Positions 1 through 8,522 are shown, numbered from the stretch's first letter. The stretch: DNA of 64,000 nucleotides from a virus (IMGVR_UViG_3300028394_000045:1-64000); one strand, 5' to 3'. Program-made: numbers and translations. The notes: a model not told the origin generated them from the sequence alone.

Positions 1-53
1 TTTTTTACAGTTTTGCCGCGATACTCGCCGCGTACGATACGAATTGCACTCAT
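1..53 (-). CDS. Partial gene, N-terminal 17 residues only
   Basis: An ATG at 51-53 on the minus strand opens a frame that runs off the left edge of the window; it reads MSAIRIVRGEYRGKTVK. A good Shine-Dalgarno (TAGGAG) sits 8 nt upstream, and two sigma70-type promoters lie behind it at 99-127 and 227-255. The VRGEYRGKTV stretch resembles a KOW motif start, but 17 residues are too few to assign a family. Its promoters suggest early rather than late expression. Confidence 0.6.
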   Translation of the reverse strand, partial: MSAIRIVRGEYRGKTVK

Positions 54-98
54 TTGGTTGGCTCCTAATGTGCTGTTGAACTTACTTACTAAGCTGTT

Positions 99-127
99 AT
101 TATAGCAAAATACCCATTATTGGTCAA
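99..127 (-). promoter_or_regulatory. Sigma70-type promoter, proximal of a tandem pair
   Basis: On the minus strand there is TTGACC (122-127), a 17-nt spacer and a consensus TATAAT (99-104), preceded by TGC as in an extended -10. The predicted start near 92 gives a leader of about 40 nt that contains the TAGGAG ribosome binding site of the gene at 1-53. Confidence 0.75.
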
Positions 128-226
128 TCTCTTTGTGTTGTATTTTTTACCAACTGTTGTTGCGAAATTTGTGCTTATTTTGCGACTTTTTTCAGCAACT
201 AAGGTAGTTCTTGCTATCATGTGTGT

Positions 227-255
227 ATTGTAGCACAAGCAGAATTAATGGTCAA
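227..255 (-). promoter_or_regulatory. Sigma70-type promoter, distal of a tandem pair
   Basis: TTGACC (250-255), a 17-nt spacer and TACAAT (227-232) lie on the minus strand, again with TGC before the -10. It reads in the same direction as the promoter at 99-127, so the gene at 1-53 has two stacked promoters. The region 54-261 between the two genes holds only these promoters and the leader; I see no further gene there. Confidence 0.7.
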
Positions 256-261
256 TCGGAA

Positions 262-1002
262 TCAACGCCATAATTGTGTAATAGCAGGGTCGGATATCTG
301 ATGTGGTTTTGGCATGCCGTGGAATACCACTACCGCAGTATCCGCAGCAATCTTCACACCAGTGCCGGGTGCCCGTGGCTGACGTCGTTGGAAATTATAT
401 CCGCCATCTAAACATTGCCATCTAAAACTTTGGAACAGTCGATCTTCAAAAAATCTACGTTGATTGACATTGATGGATTTGGTGATATAATCCTGATCAC
501 CTTGATTGTTTTTGGTCAATTGTGAAATATCGCCCTTGGAGAACTGGTCCCATATTCGAGAAAAATTACTCACATTCCACCACATGAAACTGCTGTTGAA
601 TACAGAATGATGTGGATTTTGCAAATATCTAAAATCCCGTATGCCCCAGAAGTAACTGGTATCATGATTTGTCACCCAAGACAGATCTCTTACAACCACG
701 GTGTCAAGATCCAAGTACAAAAGATTGCCTGCATGATGTTCTGGATTGAACATCTGCATTTTATACCACCAGGATTTCTTTGGTCCTGCTATGCCCGGCC
801 ATTCAGTCAATATGTGTTTGATCATGTGCGGAGGCACCGATCTATCATGCTCGGTATATACATGGAATCTTATGCCGCCGGGCAAGGCTCTGGTTAGCAT
901 GCTGTATAAATTTTCTACATAGCGCCAATCATATCCGGTGCTGTGTATCACACAGGCACAATCAATCATAGTGTCAGATGTGATGCGATTCTTTTTAGCC
1001 AT
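262..1002 (-). CDS. Glycosyltransferase, GT-A-like with DLD motif
   Basis: A 246-residue protein of nucleotide-sugar transferase type. A beta strand followed by an acidic motif (LYLDLDTVVV, about residues 95-104) matches the DxD metal and nucleotide-sugar site of GT-A enzymes; the Trp/Tyr-rich WWYKMQMF just before it recurs in phage and bacterial members. The first ATG (1000-1002) has a GAGGG-type ribosome site and overlaps the upstream gene by 37 nt. A second ATG at 967-969 forms an exact ATGA overlap with that gene's stop and is a good alternative start (235 aa). It is the second gene of a leftward pair with the KpsC-like gene, so it probably works on the same glycan. The acceptor and sugar cannot be read from the sequence. 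Confidence 0.75.
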   Translation of the reverse strand: MAKKNRITSDTMIDCACVIHSTGYDWRYVENLYSMLTRALPGGIRFHVYTEHDRSVPPHMIKHILTEWPGIAGPKKSWWYKMQMFNPEHHAGNLLYLDLDTVVVRDLSWVTNHDTSYFWGIRDFRYLQNPHHSVFNSSFMWWNVSNFSRIWDQFSKGDISQLTKNNQGDQDYITKSINVNQRRFFEDRLFQSFRWQCLDGGYNFQRRQPRAPGTGVKIAADTAVVVFHGMPKPHQISDPAITQLWR

Positions 1003-1820
1003 AGGCCCTCTTTCAACTCATCAACGGTATATTCAGTATGGCAGATTTCAATTACCCATTGACTTCTATCTATATCATATGGTTTGTCTATATCTTCTAT
1101 GGCAACTGATACTGGTGCGGCAAGACTGGATTCATGCACCACGGGCCTGCACCCTGTGATAGCTGCTTGAATGCCCGGGCCAGAGTTGTAATTCACAACT
1201 GCATGATATGAGTGATCCATATCAAACCCGTCATAGGTATTGGGCACAGGTCTTGGTATTTCTAATCTCGCTCCTGCGGGCAAGTGTGGTAGATTCAGTC
1301 GAGATCTTGGATGTGGGCGAACAACAATAGGACGGTCACTCACACCCTGCAGATCCCGTATGCGATCCAACACCCAGGACTCTTGACTAGGCAAGTCTTG
1401 CACTTGTAGGCTGCGGCTGTGTTGTGCAGCTATCATGATATCTGGTCTGTGGATATTGGGTTTTGATAATTTCACACCTAACTTGGCTGGGCGATCGAGA
1501 TCGAGATCTTGTGTATGACCATAGTATCCTTGTGATGTCACATGGTTTACAGATACTTTCCAAGTGTGTCCTCTGTTTAACGCACCCACTTCAATGATAA
1601 TCACCGGGCGATTCAATCTACGATAATGTTCATACACCTGCCGATTGGCTCGCATACGCCCATTCCATAATACAGACCAAATGATCGCAGCATCTGTATC
1701 CCAGGAATTTTCCACAGTTTTTTGTCCGTTGGCTCGCAATGCATCCAGCACAGCACTCATCACTGGCGGACTGTTACCCGCACACTGGGCGGGAAAATAA
1801 GATAGGGTTTTTATGCTCAC
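966..1820 (-). CDS. KpsC/KpsS-like capsule-type glycosyltransferase (paralogue 1)
   Basis: About 284 residues from a GTG at 1818-1820; a TTG at 1857-1859 would add 13 residues but overlaps the divergent gene. Towards the C-terminus are RPIVVRPHPRSR (about 163-174) and the NSGPGIQAAITGCRPVV block, the pattern of CMP-Kdo or capsule-type GT-B enzymes in which a conserved Asn-Ser and a following Gly-x-Pro loop shape the nucleotide-sugar site. Three related proteins occur nearby (2667-3479, 5934-6881, 6874-7845), and all end in a similar Trp-rich helical tail. It is translationally coupled (ATGA) to the GT-A gene downstream. The family assignment is by motif only. Confidence 0.6.
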   Translation of the reverse strand: MSIKTLSYFPAQCAGNSPPVMSAVLDALRANGQKTVENSWDTDAAIIWSVLWNGRMRANRQVYEHYRRLNRPVIIIEVGALNRGHTWKVSVNHVTSQGYYGHTQDLDLDRPAKLGVKLSKPNIHRPDIMIAAQHSRSLQVQDLPSQESWVLDRIRDLQGVSDRPIVVRPHPRSRLNLPHLPAGARLEIPRPVPNTYDGFDMDHSYHAVVNYNSGPGIQAAITGCRPVVHESSLAAPVSVAIEDIDKPYDIDRSQWVIEICHTEYTVDELKEGLWLKRIASHLTL

Positions 1821-1826
1821 TAAATA
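1821..1826 (+). promoter_or_regulatory. Late-type TAAATA element, 4 nt before ATG
   Basis: TAAATA followed by TCTG and the ATG at 1831. There is no Shine-Dalgarno sequence. In T4 late promoters transcription begins about 6-7 nt after TATAAATA, so the transcript would start at or inside the start codon. Confidence 0.55.
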
Positions 1827-1830
1827 TCTG

Positions 1831-2670
1831 ATGAAATACAGTATAGTTACCACTTTCAATGCCGACGGCTACAAGAAATATGGTAAGCAAATGATCCAAA
1901 CTTGGCTATCTAACTGGCCAACTCAAGCCGAACTTCGAGTGTATGCTGAAAATTGTTCTGTGACCGAATCTGCACCCAATTTACAAGTTTTGGATTTAGA
2001 ATTCGCTAGCCCACAATTGGTTGCATTTAAAAATCAATGGAGAGATGTTCCCAAAGCCAACGGTGATATCAGTGCTATTACAGGGCTAAATCAACGCAAA
2101 GATTTCAAGAAACAATTCAAATGGAATGCAGTACGTTTCAGCCATAAAGTATATGCCATATTCCATGCAGCAAAAGCATCCAACGCAGATTGGTTGATAT
2201 GGATGGATGCTGATATGGTGTGTCATAGTCCCATATCTGAATCGGATCTAGATAGATTGATACCCGCACATACAGATCTATGCTATCTTGGACGGCAAGG
2301 TAAGTTTTCTGAATGTGGGTTATATGCCATGAAACTACGCACACCGGCTATGGATCGATTCCTTGCTGAGTTTCAACGTGTGTATGATCAAGCAGACACG
2401 GGTATATTTGAATTGGCCGAATGGCATGATAGCTTTGTGTTTGATAGTGTGCGTGTTCGCATGCCCGACCTTGTACAACACAATTGGAGCGAAGCATTGA
2501 TTGATCTACGAGCGACCAAGACCACGAGTGTGGGTGAAGGCCATCCATTGATCAATACAGAATGGGGCGAATACCTGGATCATCTCAAAGGCAGTCGCAA
2601 AGATACAGGGCGTAGCGAACGTGCAGATCTCAAAATGCCACGGCGCAGCAGTTACTGGAAGAACACATGA
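1831..2670 (+). CDS. Glycosyltransferase, GT-A-like with DAD motif
   Basis: A 279-residue protein. The N-terminus KYSIVTTFNADGY and the strand LIWMDADMV (about 122-130) have the layout of a GT-A nucleotide-sugar transferase with a DxD-type metal site. An ATG at 1813 is also in frame, but the ATG at 1831 begins the fold directly and lies 4 nt behind a TAAATA element. It heads a six-gene rightward operon (KpsC-like protein and four methyltransferases) in which every junction overlaps. It differs in sequence from the other two GT-A enzymes of the module, so they likely add different sugars or use different acceptors. Confidence 0.7.
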   Translation: MKYSIVTTFNADGYKKYGKQMIQTWLSNWPTQAELRVYAENCSVTESAPNLQVLDLEFASPQLVAFKNQWRDVPKANGDISAITGLNQRKDFKKQFKWNAVRFSHKVYAIFHAAKASNADWLIWMDADMVCHSPISESDLDRLIPAHTDLCYLGRQGKFSECGLYAMKLRTPAMDRFLAEFQRVYDQADTGIFELAEWHDSFVFDSVRVRMPDLVQHNWSEALIDLRATKTTSVGEGHPLINTEWGEYLDHLKGSRKDTGRSERADLKMPRRSSYWKNT

Positions 2671-3479
2671 GCTGGATCTGTCTAAGCAAAAACGGCGAGG
2701 ACGAATACATAGACATGTTTGCACGTGGCGCAGGAATGGAACCTACCCCATTGGAAACATGGAACTACGCAGACAATCAGGATCCACTGGTGCTGCGTGG
2801 TATTATGAAACACAAGATAATCAAAAAGTGCTGGCAAGACAAAAGATTCTTTTGGTACATGGATTCGGGTTACTTGGGCAATCGACCCAGTATCAAAAAC
2901 CCGTATGGATGGAAACATTGGCATCGTATTGTACCCAATGATTTGCAACACGATCAGATCATACCACGGCCAGCTGATAGATTACAACGATTAGAACTGT
3001 ACATGAGACCGTATCATCGACACAGTCGCAATATATTGATTGTTGCTCCTGATCACAAACCTTGTGCATTTTACGGATTTGAATTGGAAGACTGGGTGAA
3101 AGATGTCACTAACGAATTACAGATGTACACCGATCGCCCAATTTGTATCCGAGAACGTCCTCCTAGTAGGATGGATCGTAAAACACAACGGGCCGAAGAT
3201 TGGTTGGCCGATGTACATGCTGTGGTCACGTTTAACAGTACAGCAGCCACTGAGGCTATATTAGCTGGTGTGCCTGTGTTCACCACGGCACCATGTAATG
3301 CCGCCAACCCAATGAGCAATCACGATCTTTCCAAGATAGAAGAACCGTGGTTTCCTACAGATGATCAACGCCATGCTTGGCTGTGTCATCTTGCGTATGG
3401 ACAATTTCATATAGATGAATTCAAGAGTGGTATGGCATATCGCATACTGAAACAAACACAGGAGATGATAAATGGCTGA
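2667..3479 (+). CDS. KpsC/KpsS-like capsule-type glycosyltransferase (paralogue 2)
   Basis: A 270-residue protein starting in an ATGA overlap with the GT-A gene. It carries YMDSGYLGN (about 64-72), HRIVPNDLQ, RPADRL, then RPICIRERP (157-165) and VVTFNSTAATEAILAGVPVF (186-205). The first three motifs are shared almost exactly with the protein at 6874-7845, so these two are the closest pair among the four paralogues. The Asn-Ser followed by a Gly-x-Pro loop is the expected nucleotide-sugar end of a GT-B fold. A product in surface polysaccharide or capsid glycan synthesis or modification is inferred from family and neighbours. Confidence 0.6.
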   Translation: MSWICLSKNGEDEYIDMFARGAGMEPTPLETWNYADNQDPLVLRGIMKHKIIKKCWQDKRFFWYMDSGYLGNRPSIKNPYGWKHWHRIVPNDLQHDQIIPRPADRLQRLELYMRPYHRHSRNILIVAPDHKPCAFYGFELEDWVKDVTNELQMYTDRPICIRERPPSRMDRKTQRAEDWLADVHAVVTFNSTAATEAILAGVPVFTTAPCNAANPMSNHDLSKIEEPWFPTDDQRHAWLCHLAYGQFHIDEFKSGMAYRILKQTQEMING

Positions 3480-4122
3480 ACATTATGGATGGCACTTTCC
3501 GGATTTTGAAACACACTTTCCCAAGATGCTGAAAAAAAGTGTTGATAAAGGGCTACCTCCCGAATATCAAGTGGCGGTGAGAAAAAGAAGCATTGATCTT
3601 TGCAAGTCTCGTGGCATTGCATTGGACATCGGTGCCAATGTGGGACTATGGAGTCGAGATTTAGTAAAGAATTTTGCCAAAGTCATTGCATTTGAACCAG
3701 TAGGATTGTTTAGAGAATGCTTGGAAAAAAATGTCACTGGCGATAATTTTTTCATCAGTCCATTGGCCTTGGGAGATCAAGACAGTCAAGGAACCATGAT
3801 CATAACCGAAGAGAACAGTGGCCACAGCCATTTAGATCCCAACAGCATGGGCACCGGAGATGTGCAGATTGTGCGTCTCGATAATCTAAACTTGCAAGGT
3901 GTGGATTATATAAAGATCGACTGCGAAGGCTACGAATATCGTGTGTTGCAAGGTGCAGAACAAACCGTAAAACGCTGCCGACCTGTTATGGTAATTGAAC
4001 AAAAACCACACGATGCTTACAGCAAAGAATACGGACAGTTTGCTGCTATTGCATTGTTGGAATCCTGGGGTATGGTCAAACTAGATCAAGTTAGAGATGA
4101 TTGGATCATGGGATGGATGTAG
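3472..4122 (+). CDS. FkbM-family methyltransferase
   Basis: A 216-residue class I SAM methyltransferase. Motif I is LDIGANVGLWS (51-61), followed by an acidic loop (FEPV) and the FkbM hallmark VDYIKIDCEGYEY with a following ALQGAE-like helix (here VLQGAE). FkbM enzymes O-methylate sugars and other hydroxyl groups, which suits a place in a glycan operon. It overlaps the preceding gene by 8 nt and has GGAG just upstream. The exact acceptor is unknown. Confidence 0.8.
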   Translation: MAEHYGWHFPDFETHFPKMLKKSVDKGLPPEYQVAVRKRSIDLCKSRGIALDIGANVGLWSRDLVKNFAKVIAFEPVGLFRECLEKNVTGDNFFISPLALGDQDSQGTMIITEENSGHSHLDPNSMGTGDVQIVRLDNLNLQGVDYIKIDCEGYEYRVLQGAEQTVKRCRPVMVIEQKPHDAYSKEYGQFAAIALLESWGMVKLDQVRDDWIMGWM

Positions 4123-4739
4123 AAAACCCATCCAAGGGTGCAGAAGATTCCGCAGCATGGGATCGTAAATGGTCTCATGAACGATATGTGACCAAACGCC
4201 GTGCTAGTTTTAAAATTGTTGATGCATATTTGAATCAACCCGTTGGCAGATTGCTGGATATAGGATGCGGATTTGCGTATGACAGCAGATGGTTTAACGA
4301 AAAGTACGGTACAGAACTTTGGTTACTGGATGGAGATGCTAGCACCAATGCTGCCAAATCAGAGTCAGCCAGCTATGGCAACTGGAACACCACCAGCAGT
4401 GAGCTAAAGTTTTATCACACATTTGAATTCTTGGACGCAAAACTAAAAGCACTGGGCACACAGAATTATCGATTAATTGATACCAACAATATTTCTATAC
4501 CCGATGATATTAAGTTTGATGTCATAACCAGTTGGCTCAGCTGCGGGCATCACTATCCTGTAAAGACTTACATAGAACTCATGAAGAGACATTCACATGC
4601 CGGCACTAGAATTATTTTAGACATTAGATGCAAAGGCACTGAAACCAATTTCATTGGGGTAGATGGATTTGAAATTGTCAATGTGATATCCAACGTGGGG
4701 GGCAAGAAAAGAGCCACTGTGGAGATACGATTGTTATGA
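4113..4739 (+). CDS. Class I SAM-dependent methyltransferase
   Basis: A 208-residue protein with SAM motif I RLLDIGCGFAYDSR (about 46-59) and an acidic LLDGDA post-motif strand that would bind the ribose. The open frame extends to a TTG at 4101, but the ATG at 4113, overlapping the upstream stop by 10 nt, is the better start. The sequence KFDVITSWLSCGHHYPVKTYIELM corresponds to motif IV and the following helix. It is the second of four consecutive methyltransferases. The substrate is not deducible; a sugar or sugar nucleotide is likely from context. Confidence 0.7.
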   Translation: MDVENPSKGAEDSAAWDRKWSHERYVTKRRASFKIVDAYLNQPVGRLLDIGCGFAYDSRWFNEKYGTELWLLDGDASTNAAKSESASYGNWNTTSSELKFYHTFEFLDAKLKALGTQNYRLIDTNNISIPDDIKFDVITSWLSCGHHYPVKTYIELMKRHSHAGTRIILDIRCKGTETNFIGVDGFEIVNVISNVGGKKRATVEIRLL

Positions 4740-5407
4740 GTCCTTATTACCAAGAGTCTGTTAGGCTGGGCACCGAGTTCCAAAAGAACAACAAGAACTG
4801 GGCCGGATATGATGTGGTTAAATATCAAAAACTCATCAAGGATCTGGTGGTTAGATATGACGCCAAGACCATATTAGATTACGGCTGCGGCAAAGGATTG
4901 CAATACACGGAAAAACTACCATATGGTCAGTTGCCCGGGGATCCGATACCATTAGAAGATTGGAAAACATTTGATGAATATCTTGGTGTTACGGCCTATG
5001 CCTATGATCCATGCGTGGAAGAGCACAATCAGTTGCCCGATCCTGCAATAAAGTTTGATGGTGTGATCTGCACACAGGTGCTGAACAGCATACCCGACGA
5101 TGACATGACATGGGTGCGAGATCTATTGCAGCAGCATTCAGCTAAATTCTGTTTCATTGGTGTGAATTTTCAACGTGAAGCCAAAAGCAAAAAAACCATG
5201 TATGATCCTGAGTATTTTAGACAGCCGCGCACAAGAGAGTTTTTTCGCAGCTACTACAACAATTGGTCCGGAAGTGATTTGTTCTGGTGGTGGAAGGATC
5301 GTCCTTACTATGCTGCATGGGCAGATGATCAATTGGCAGGCACATGGCAGGATGTGCCCGAGCAGTTCGAAGGCAAATATAAGTATATAGAGGTCAATCA
5401 CAGATGA
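4736..5407 (+). CDS. Class I SAM-dependent methyltransferase
   Basis: A 223-residue protein beginning in an ATGA overlap. SAM motif I is TILDYGCGKGLQY (45-57). A long insertion rich in Pro and acidic residues separates this from the YAYDPCVEEH strand, after which FDGVICTQVLNSIPDDD forms motif IV. The C-terminal third is unusually rich in aromatic residues (WWWKDRPYYAAW) and may form the acceptor pocket. Its methyl acceptor is unknown; its position between two other methyltransferases suggests they act in sequence on one molecule. Confidence 0.7.
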   Translation: MSPYYQESVRLGTEFQKNNKNWAGYDVVKYQKLIKDLVVRYDAKTILDYGCGKGLQYTEKLPYGQLPGDPIPLEDWKTFDEYLGVTAYAYDPCVEEHNQLPDPAIKFDGVICTQVLNSIPDDDMTWVRDLLQQHSAKFCFIGVNFQREAKSKKTMYDPEYFRQPRTREFFRSYYNNWSGSDLFWWWKDRPYYAAWADDQLAGTWQDVPEQFEGKYKYIEVNHR

Positions 5408-5964
5408 TAATCAATCAAGAATACAAAGATCAACTAGCTACCATGCATGGTCAAGGCAGATTCAGAAGAGGTAGCAAAATACTATCTACCATAACTCCTT
5501 TCCTTAAACAATATCAACCCACAAGCGTATTAGATTTTGGATGCGGGCACGGCGAGCTGATTCAGAGTATTGCAGAAGCATACCCGGGCACAACAGTAGA
5601 TGGCTATGATCCAGGATCAGCCACACATGGCGAAATGCCAGTGGAGTCATTTGACTGTGTGGTCAGCGCAGATGTTTTTGAACATATTGAACCCGAGCAT
5701 TTGGATCAAACATTGCAGTTGATCGGTTTAAAGATGCAGCGTGTGGGCTGGTTCCGTATTGCTTGTTACCCGGCTAAAAAGATATTACTGGATGGGCGCA
5801 ATGCTCATCTCATTGTAGAACAACCTGCATGGTGGCGCGAACGGCTATTAAAAAATATGTCAATCGAAATTGTGGATGAGGTAATCAGTGTGTTTGACAA
5901 GAGCTACAAATGGCCACATGTCAAAGGCTGCAACTACGACGTGACTGTGTTGCGGGCCAAGTAA
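5404..5964 (+). CDS. Class I SAM-dependent methyltransferase
   Basis: A 186-residue protein, again starting in an ATGA overlap. SAM motif I is SVLDFGCGHGELI (41-53), followed by VDGYDPG and the motif IV strand FDCVVSADVFEHIEP, which resembles UbiG/COQ5-like small-molecule methyltransferases. It is the last gene of the rightward operon and overlaps the convergent gene at 5934 by 31 nt, leaving no room for an intergenic terminator. Substrate unknown. Confidence 0.7.
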   Translation: MIINQEYKDQLATMHGQGRFRRGSKILSTITPFLKQYQPTSVLDFGCGHGELIQSIAEAYPGTTVDGYDPGSATHGEMPVESFDCVVSADVFEHIEPEHLDQTLQLIGLKMQRVGWFRIACYPAKKILLDGRNAHLIVEQPAWWRERLLKNMSIEIVDEVISVFDKSYKWPHVKGCNYDVTVLRAK

Positions 5965-6881
5965 GGCAAGAACTTCTGATAGATGCGGCCTTCTTTGGCA
6001 TCATCGTCGCTCCAATGTGCTGCTGCTAGATCACTAATCCATTGTTGTCGATCAAATTGCTCTGGTGATTCGATCTTGGCAATGTCTTTGTTGGCCACTG
6101 CCCAACTTACACAGCTAGCATCATCAACAAAAATAGGTATGCCAGCACAGGCTGCTGCCACACTTGCACTACTGTTAAAGAATACCGCAGCATGTGCTCG
6201 TTGCAAATTGTCTGTGAGTCTTGCAGTTGATGGTTCTAATACCTGCACTCCAAGATGTGACTGATAATGTTTTGTCCTAAACTGCAAAAAATCTGTTGGC
6301 TTGTACGCACCCGGATGCGGGCGTACCATGATAGTGCGGTCTGTATATTTTCTTATTTCGGCAATTTTTTGTGTTAGCCATACCAATGGATCCAATGCTT
6401 TCATAGCAAATCCACCATCTCGTTGCATACAGATCAACACATGTCCGCCGGAATTGGTCTGTGGTGGGTCTAATGAAATGCCCAACGCTTGACTGATCTC
6501 TTGCCATTTGCTACTGTCGCTGTTGCGGTTGGCATATTCTGCTCGATCATAAAATGGACCATCTAAACTGTAACGTAGGTAGCTGCTGGCATTGTCTAGA
6601 TATTTCCAACAACTGGCATCGATGCACATGGTATGGAATCCATGTCGGCGTTGTTGTGAGATGATTTCTTTTCTCAATGCTATGTTTGGCCCGCCGGTAT
6701 TTGTTGTAGCCCACCCCAGCATCAACGCTAACCGACTGGGAGTATATCTGTGAGCAGTCTCAAGCGTAACACTGTGCCCGAGTTTGCTTACACCGGCAGC
6801 AAAACTTTCCAAGCATTGTGTCTTCCTGATGTGTTTCTGGAAGTTGGCCACACTGGAGATATAAACTACAACATCAACCAT
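5934..6881 (-). CDS. KpsC/KpsS-like capsule-type glycosyltransferase (paralogue 3)
   Basis: A 315-residue protein. The N-terminal half (VVVYISSVANFQKHIRK) looks like the first Rossmann domain of a GT-B enzyme; the second half has RTIMVRPHPGAY (about 186-197) and AAVFFNSSASVAAACAGIPI, the Asn-Ser and Gly-x-Pro pattern shared by its three paralogues. It starts within the end of the upstream gene (8-nt overlap), so it is coupled to paralogue 4. It is the most divergent of the four and keeps a fuller N-terminal domain, so it may have a different acceptor. Confidence 0.6.
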   Translation of the reverse strand: MVDVVVYISSVANFQKHIRKTQCLESFAAGVSKLGHSVTLETAHRYTPSRLALMLGWATTNTGGPNIALRKEIISQQRRHGFHTMCIDASCWKYLDNASSYLRYSLDGPFYDRAEYANRNSDSSKWQEISQALGISLDPPQTNSGGHVLICMQRDGGFAMKALDPLVWLTQKIAEIRKYTDRTIMVRPHPGAYKPTDFLQFRTKHYQSHLGVQVLEPSTARLTDNLQRAHAAVFFNSSASVAAACAGIPIFVDDASCVSWAVANKDIAKIESPEQFDRQQWISDLAAAHWSDDDAKEGRIYQKFLPYLARNTVTS

Positions 6882-7845
6882 CGTTTAGTATGCGCCAAGC
6901 TGTGCCATCACGCATTTCCACTTCGGTAAATTGGCAATAGGCCATGTGTCGAGCCCATGCGGCAATCTCGTCGAGGCTTGGGGTTTTGATTGTTTCAAGA
7001 TCAGAAATGCTGGTGCTGCATACTGCTGCGGCTGCATTGGGCCCTAGTGTGATTGCTGGTTTGCCAAACAAGATTGCTTCGCCGGCTGCAATACTGCTGT
7101 AGGTGATCAAGCAATAGATATCTTGATCCAATGCCATTTCTATAGTGTTATCGTTTATCCTGGTACTACGACCTTGCTTGCGCCGGATCACTACTTCTCT
7201 ATCCGTATGAGTACCGATCTCGGCCAGAGTCTGGGTCAGCCATGTTTCTAAATCAATGTCGTATAGATTCAGCAGTTTTTGGCTGGGTGGTGCCAGTAAT
7301 ATTTTGCTGCCATCGGCACGTACTTTTTTCAAGCTGACGCCTGTGCGATCTAATCTGTCAGATGGGCGTTCTCTCACAGGCCCAAAGTTCTGTACATCGT
7401 TGCGTGTGATGCGATGATAGTTTTTCTTCTTGCCATTGCCAAAGTAGCCGGTATCGATGTAGTAGAAATCTCTGCCGGCCTCACGGCAGGTGTCCATCTG
7501 TTTGCGTTTGGTTATGCCGCGTAGCACCACAGGGGTGTTGGTGTTTTCTTCTTTTGACCAGGTGCTGATCTGACCGCCAGCACCTTGCACAAAACTTTGT
7601 AATGTAGGATCGTACATGTGTCCTTTTCTTTCATATCTATACTCACTATCCAATGCCACTATGCGATCAACTGGTAATTCAGCGATCTGTTGCATGAGTG
7701 CTTGTTGTGTGATACCATAGTATAGCCCTGCTGGATCCACACGGTATTTCAATATGTCATCGAACAGCTTTCGTATCTCTGGAACCACCATGTCCAGTAC
7801 ATGTTTTTCCAACGGTGGCGAATATTGTTCTTCTTCGGACATCAT
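6874..7845 (-). CDS. KpsC/KpsS-like capsule-type glycosyltransferase (paralogue 4)
   Basis: About 323 residues from an ATG at 7843-7845 that overlaps the TGA of the GT8-like gene; an in-frame TTG at 7860 is less likely. It shares YIDTGYFGN, HRITRNDVQ and RPSDRL with paralogue 2, followed by EVVIRRKQG and ITYSSIAAGEAILFGKPAI. In the nucleotide-sugar block the usual Asn-Ser is Ser-Ser here, which could alter activity. Its coupling to a DxD glycosyltransferase repeats the pairing seen at 966-1820/262-1002 and at 1831-3479. Confidence 0.6.
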   Translation of the reverse strand: MMSEEEQYSPPLEKHVLDMVVPEIRKLFDDILKYRVDPAGLYYGITQQALMQQIAELPVDRIVALDSEYRYERKGHMYDPTLQSFVQGAGGQISTWSKEENTNTPVVLRGITKRKQMDTCREAGRDFYYIDTGYFGNGKKKNYHRITRNDVQNFGPVRERPSDRLDRTGVSLKKVRADGSKILLAPPSQKLLNLYDIDLETWLTQTLAEIGTHTDREVVIRRKQGRSTRINDNTIEMALDQDIYCLITYSSIAAGEAILFGKPAITLGPNAAAAVCSTSISDLETIKTPSLDEIAAWARHMAYCQFTEVEMRDGTAWRILNDG

Positions 7846-8522
7846 AGTCTCTGTTGGCAATGCTCAGTGAGCTGTCGTTCCGCATGCCAGTGTTCGTTCA
7901 TTGGCGTGTCTTTGAATTCATCAAAGCAAGGCGTGCCTAGTGTGTAGTGCAGCAGTTTTGCATCAGGATTGGCACCGTATTCATCGGGTAACCAATTCCA
8001 CTCTTTTGGCAGCTCGCCCAGTCGTTCATCATCTATCCAGGAGAAACGATGCAGGAATGCGCCTGTTGATTTTTGCACAAATTCAGGAGTGAGCTGTCTA
8101 TTTCGTATAGCATTGCAATTCCACAATATCACACTTGACCAGTTTTTACGTGGGTAATCTTCATTGGGACTGCCCAGATACTTCTCTTTCATTCGAGTCT
8201 TGTAGTCATGTTTGACCACCATAGCATCTCGGGTGTATTCTTTGAGATTCCATAGCTCGGTAATATCCCCACGAACGATCATGTCCCCATCAATGAATAT
8301 GGCCCAACCCTGGTGATCCATGAGATACGGCACTAGGAAACGTGTGTAGATAAAGTGATTGCTACCGTCAGTATGTGTTTCGGCATAGTCTTTGAACAAG
8401 TTCAACGCCACAGGTACAATAGCCACTGGACTGGTGCTGTTGCGTATGATAGAATTTACGCAGGTGTGATACGCGATGGCTTCTCTGGGATCGTACCCCA
8501 CAAAAACAGGAATTGGTTTCAT
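7842..8522 (-). CDS. GT8-like glycosyltransferase
   Basis: A 226-residue protein that reads well as a family 8-type retaining glycosyltransferase: PVFVGYDPREAIAYHTCVNSI at the start, the metal site IFIDGDMIV (about 97-105) and a late HYTLGTPCF that matches the His-x-x-Gly motif of the family. Lys and Trp residues near the C-terminus fit the same fold. The ATG at 8520-8522 follows a perfect TATAAATA element by 5 nt and has no Shine-Dalgarno sequence. It is the first gene of the leftward operon ending at 5934, just downstream of uvsY, and so marks the switch from recombination genes to the glycan module. Confidence 0.8.
   Translation of the reverse strand: MKPIPVFVGYDPREAIAYHTCVNSIIRNSTSPVAIVPVALNLFKDYAETHTDGSNHFIYTRFLVPYLMDHQGWAIFIDGDMIVRGDITELWNLKEYTRDAMVVKHDYKTRMKEKYLGSPNEDYPRKNWSSVILWNCNAIRNRQLTPEFVQKSTGAFLHRFSWIDDERLGELPKEWNWLPDEYGANPDAKLLHYTLGTPCFDEFKDTPMNEHWHAERQLTEHCQQRL

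Noticed and set aside
607-897. Short plus-strand frames within minus-strand genes, such as 607-897 and 938-1159
   Set aside because: They are shadows of confident genes on the other strand, without ribosome sites or recognisable protein features.
1813-1830. ATG at 1813 as start of the GT-A gene, and TTG at 1859 for the divergent gene
   Set aside because: Both lengthen the genes into each other and lie on the wrong side of the TAAATA element; the starts at 1831 and 1820 fit better.
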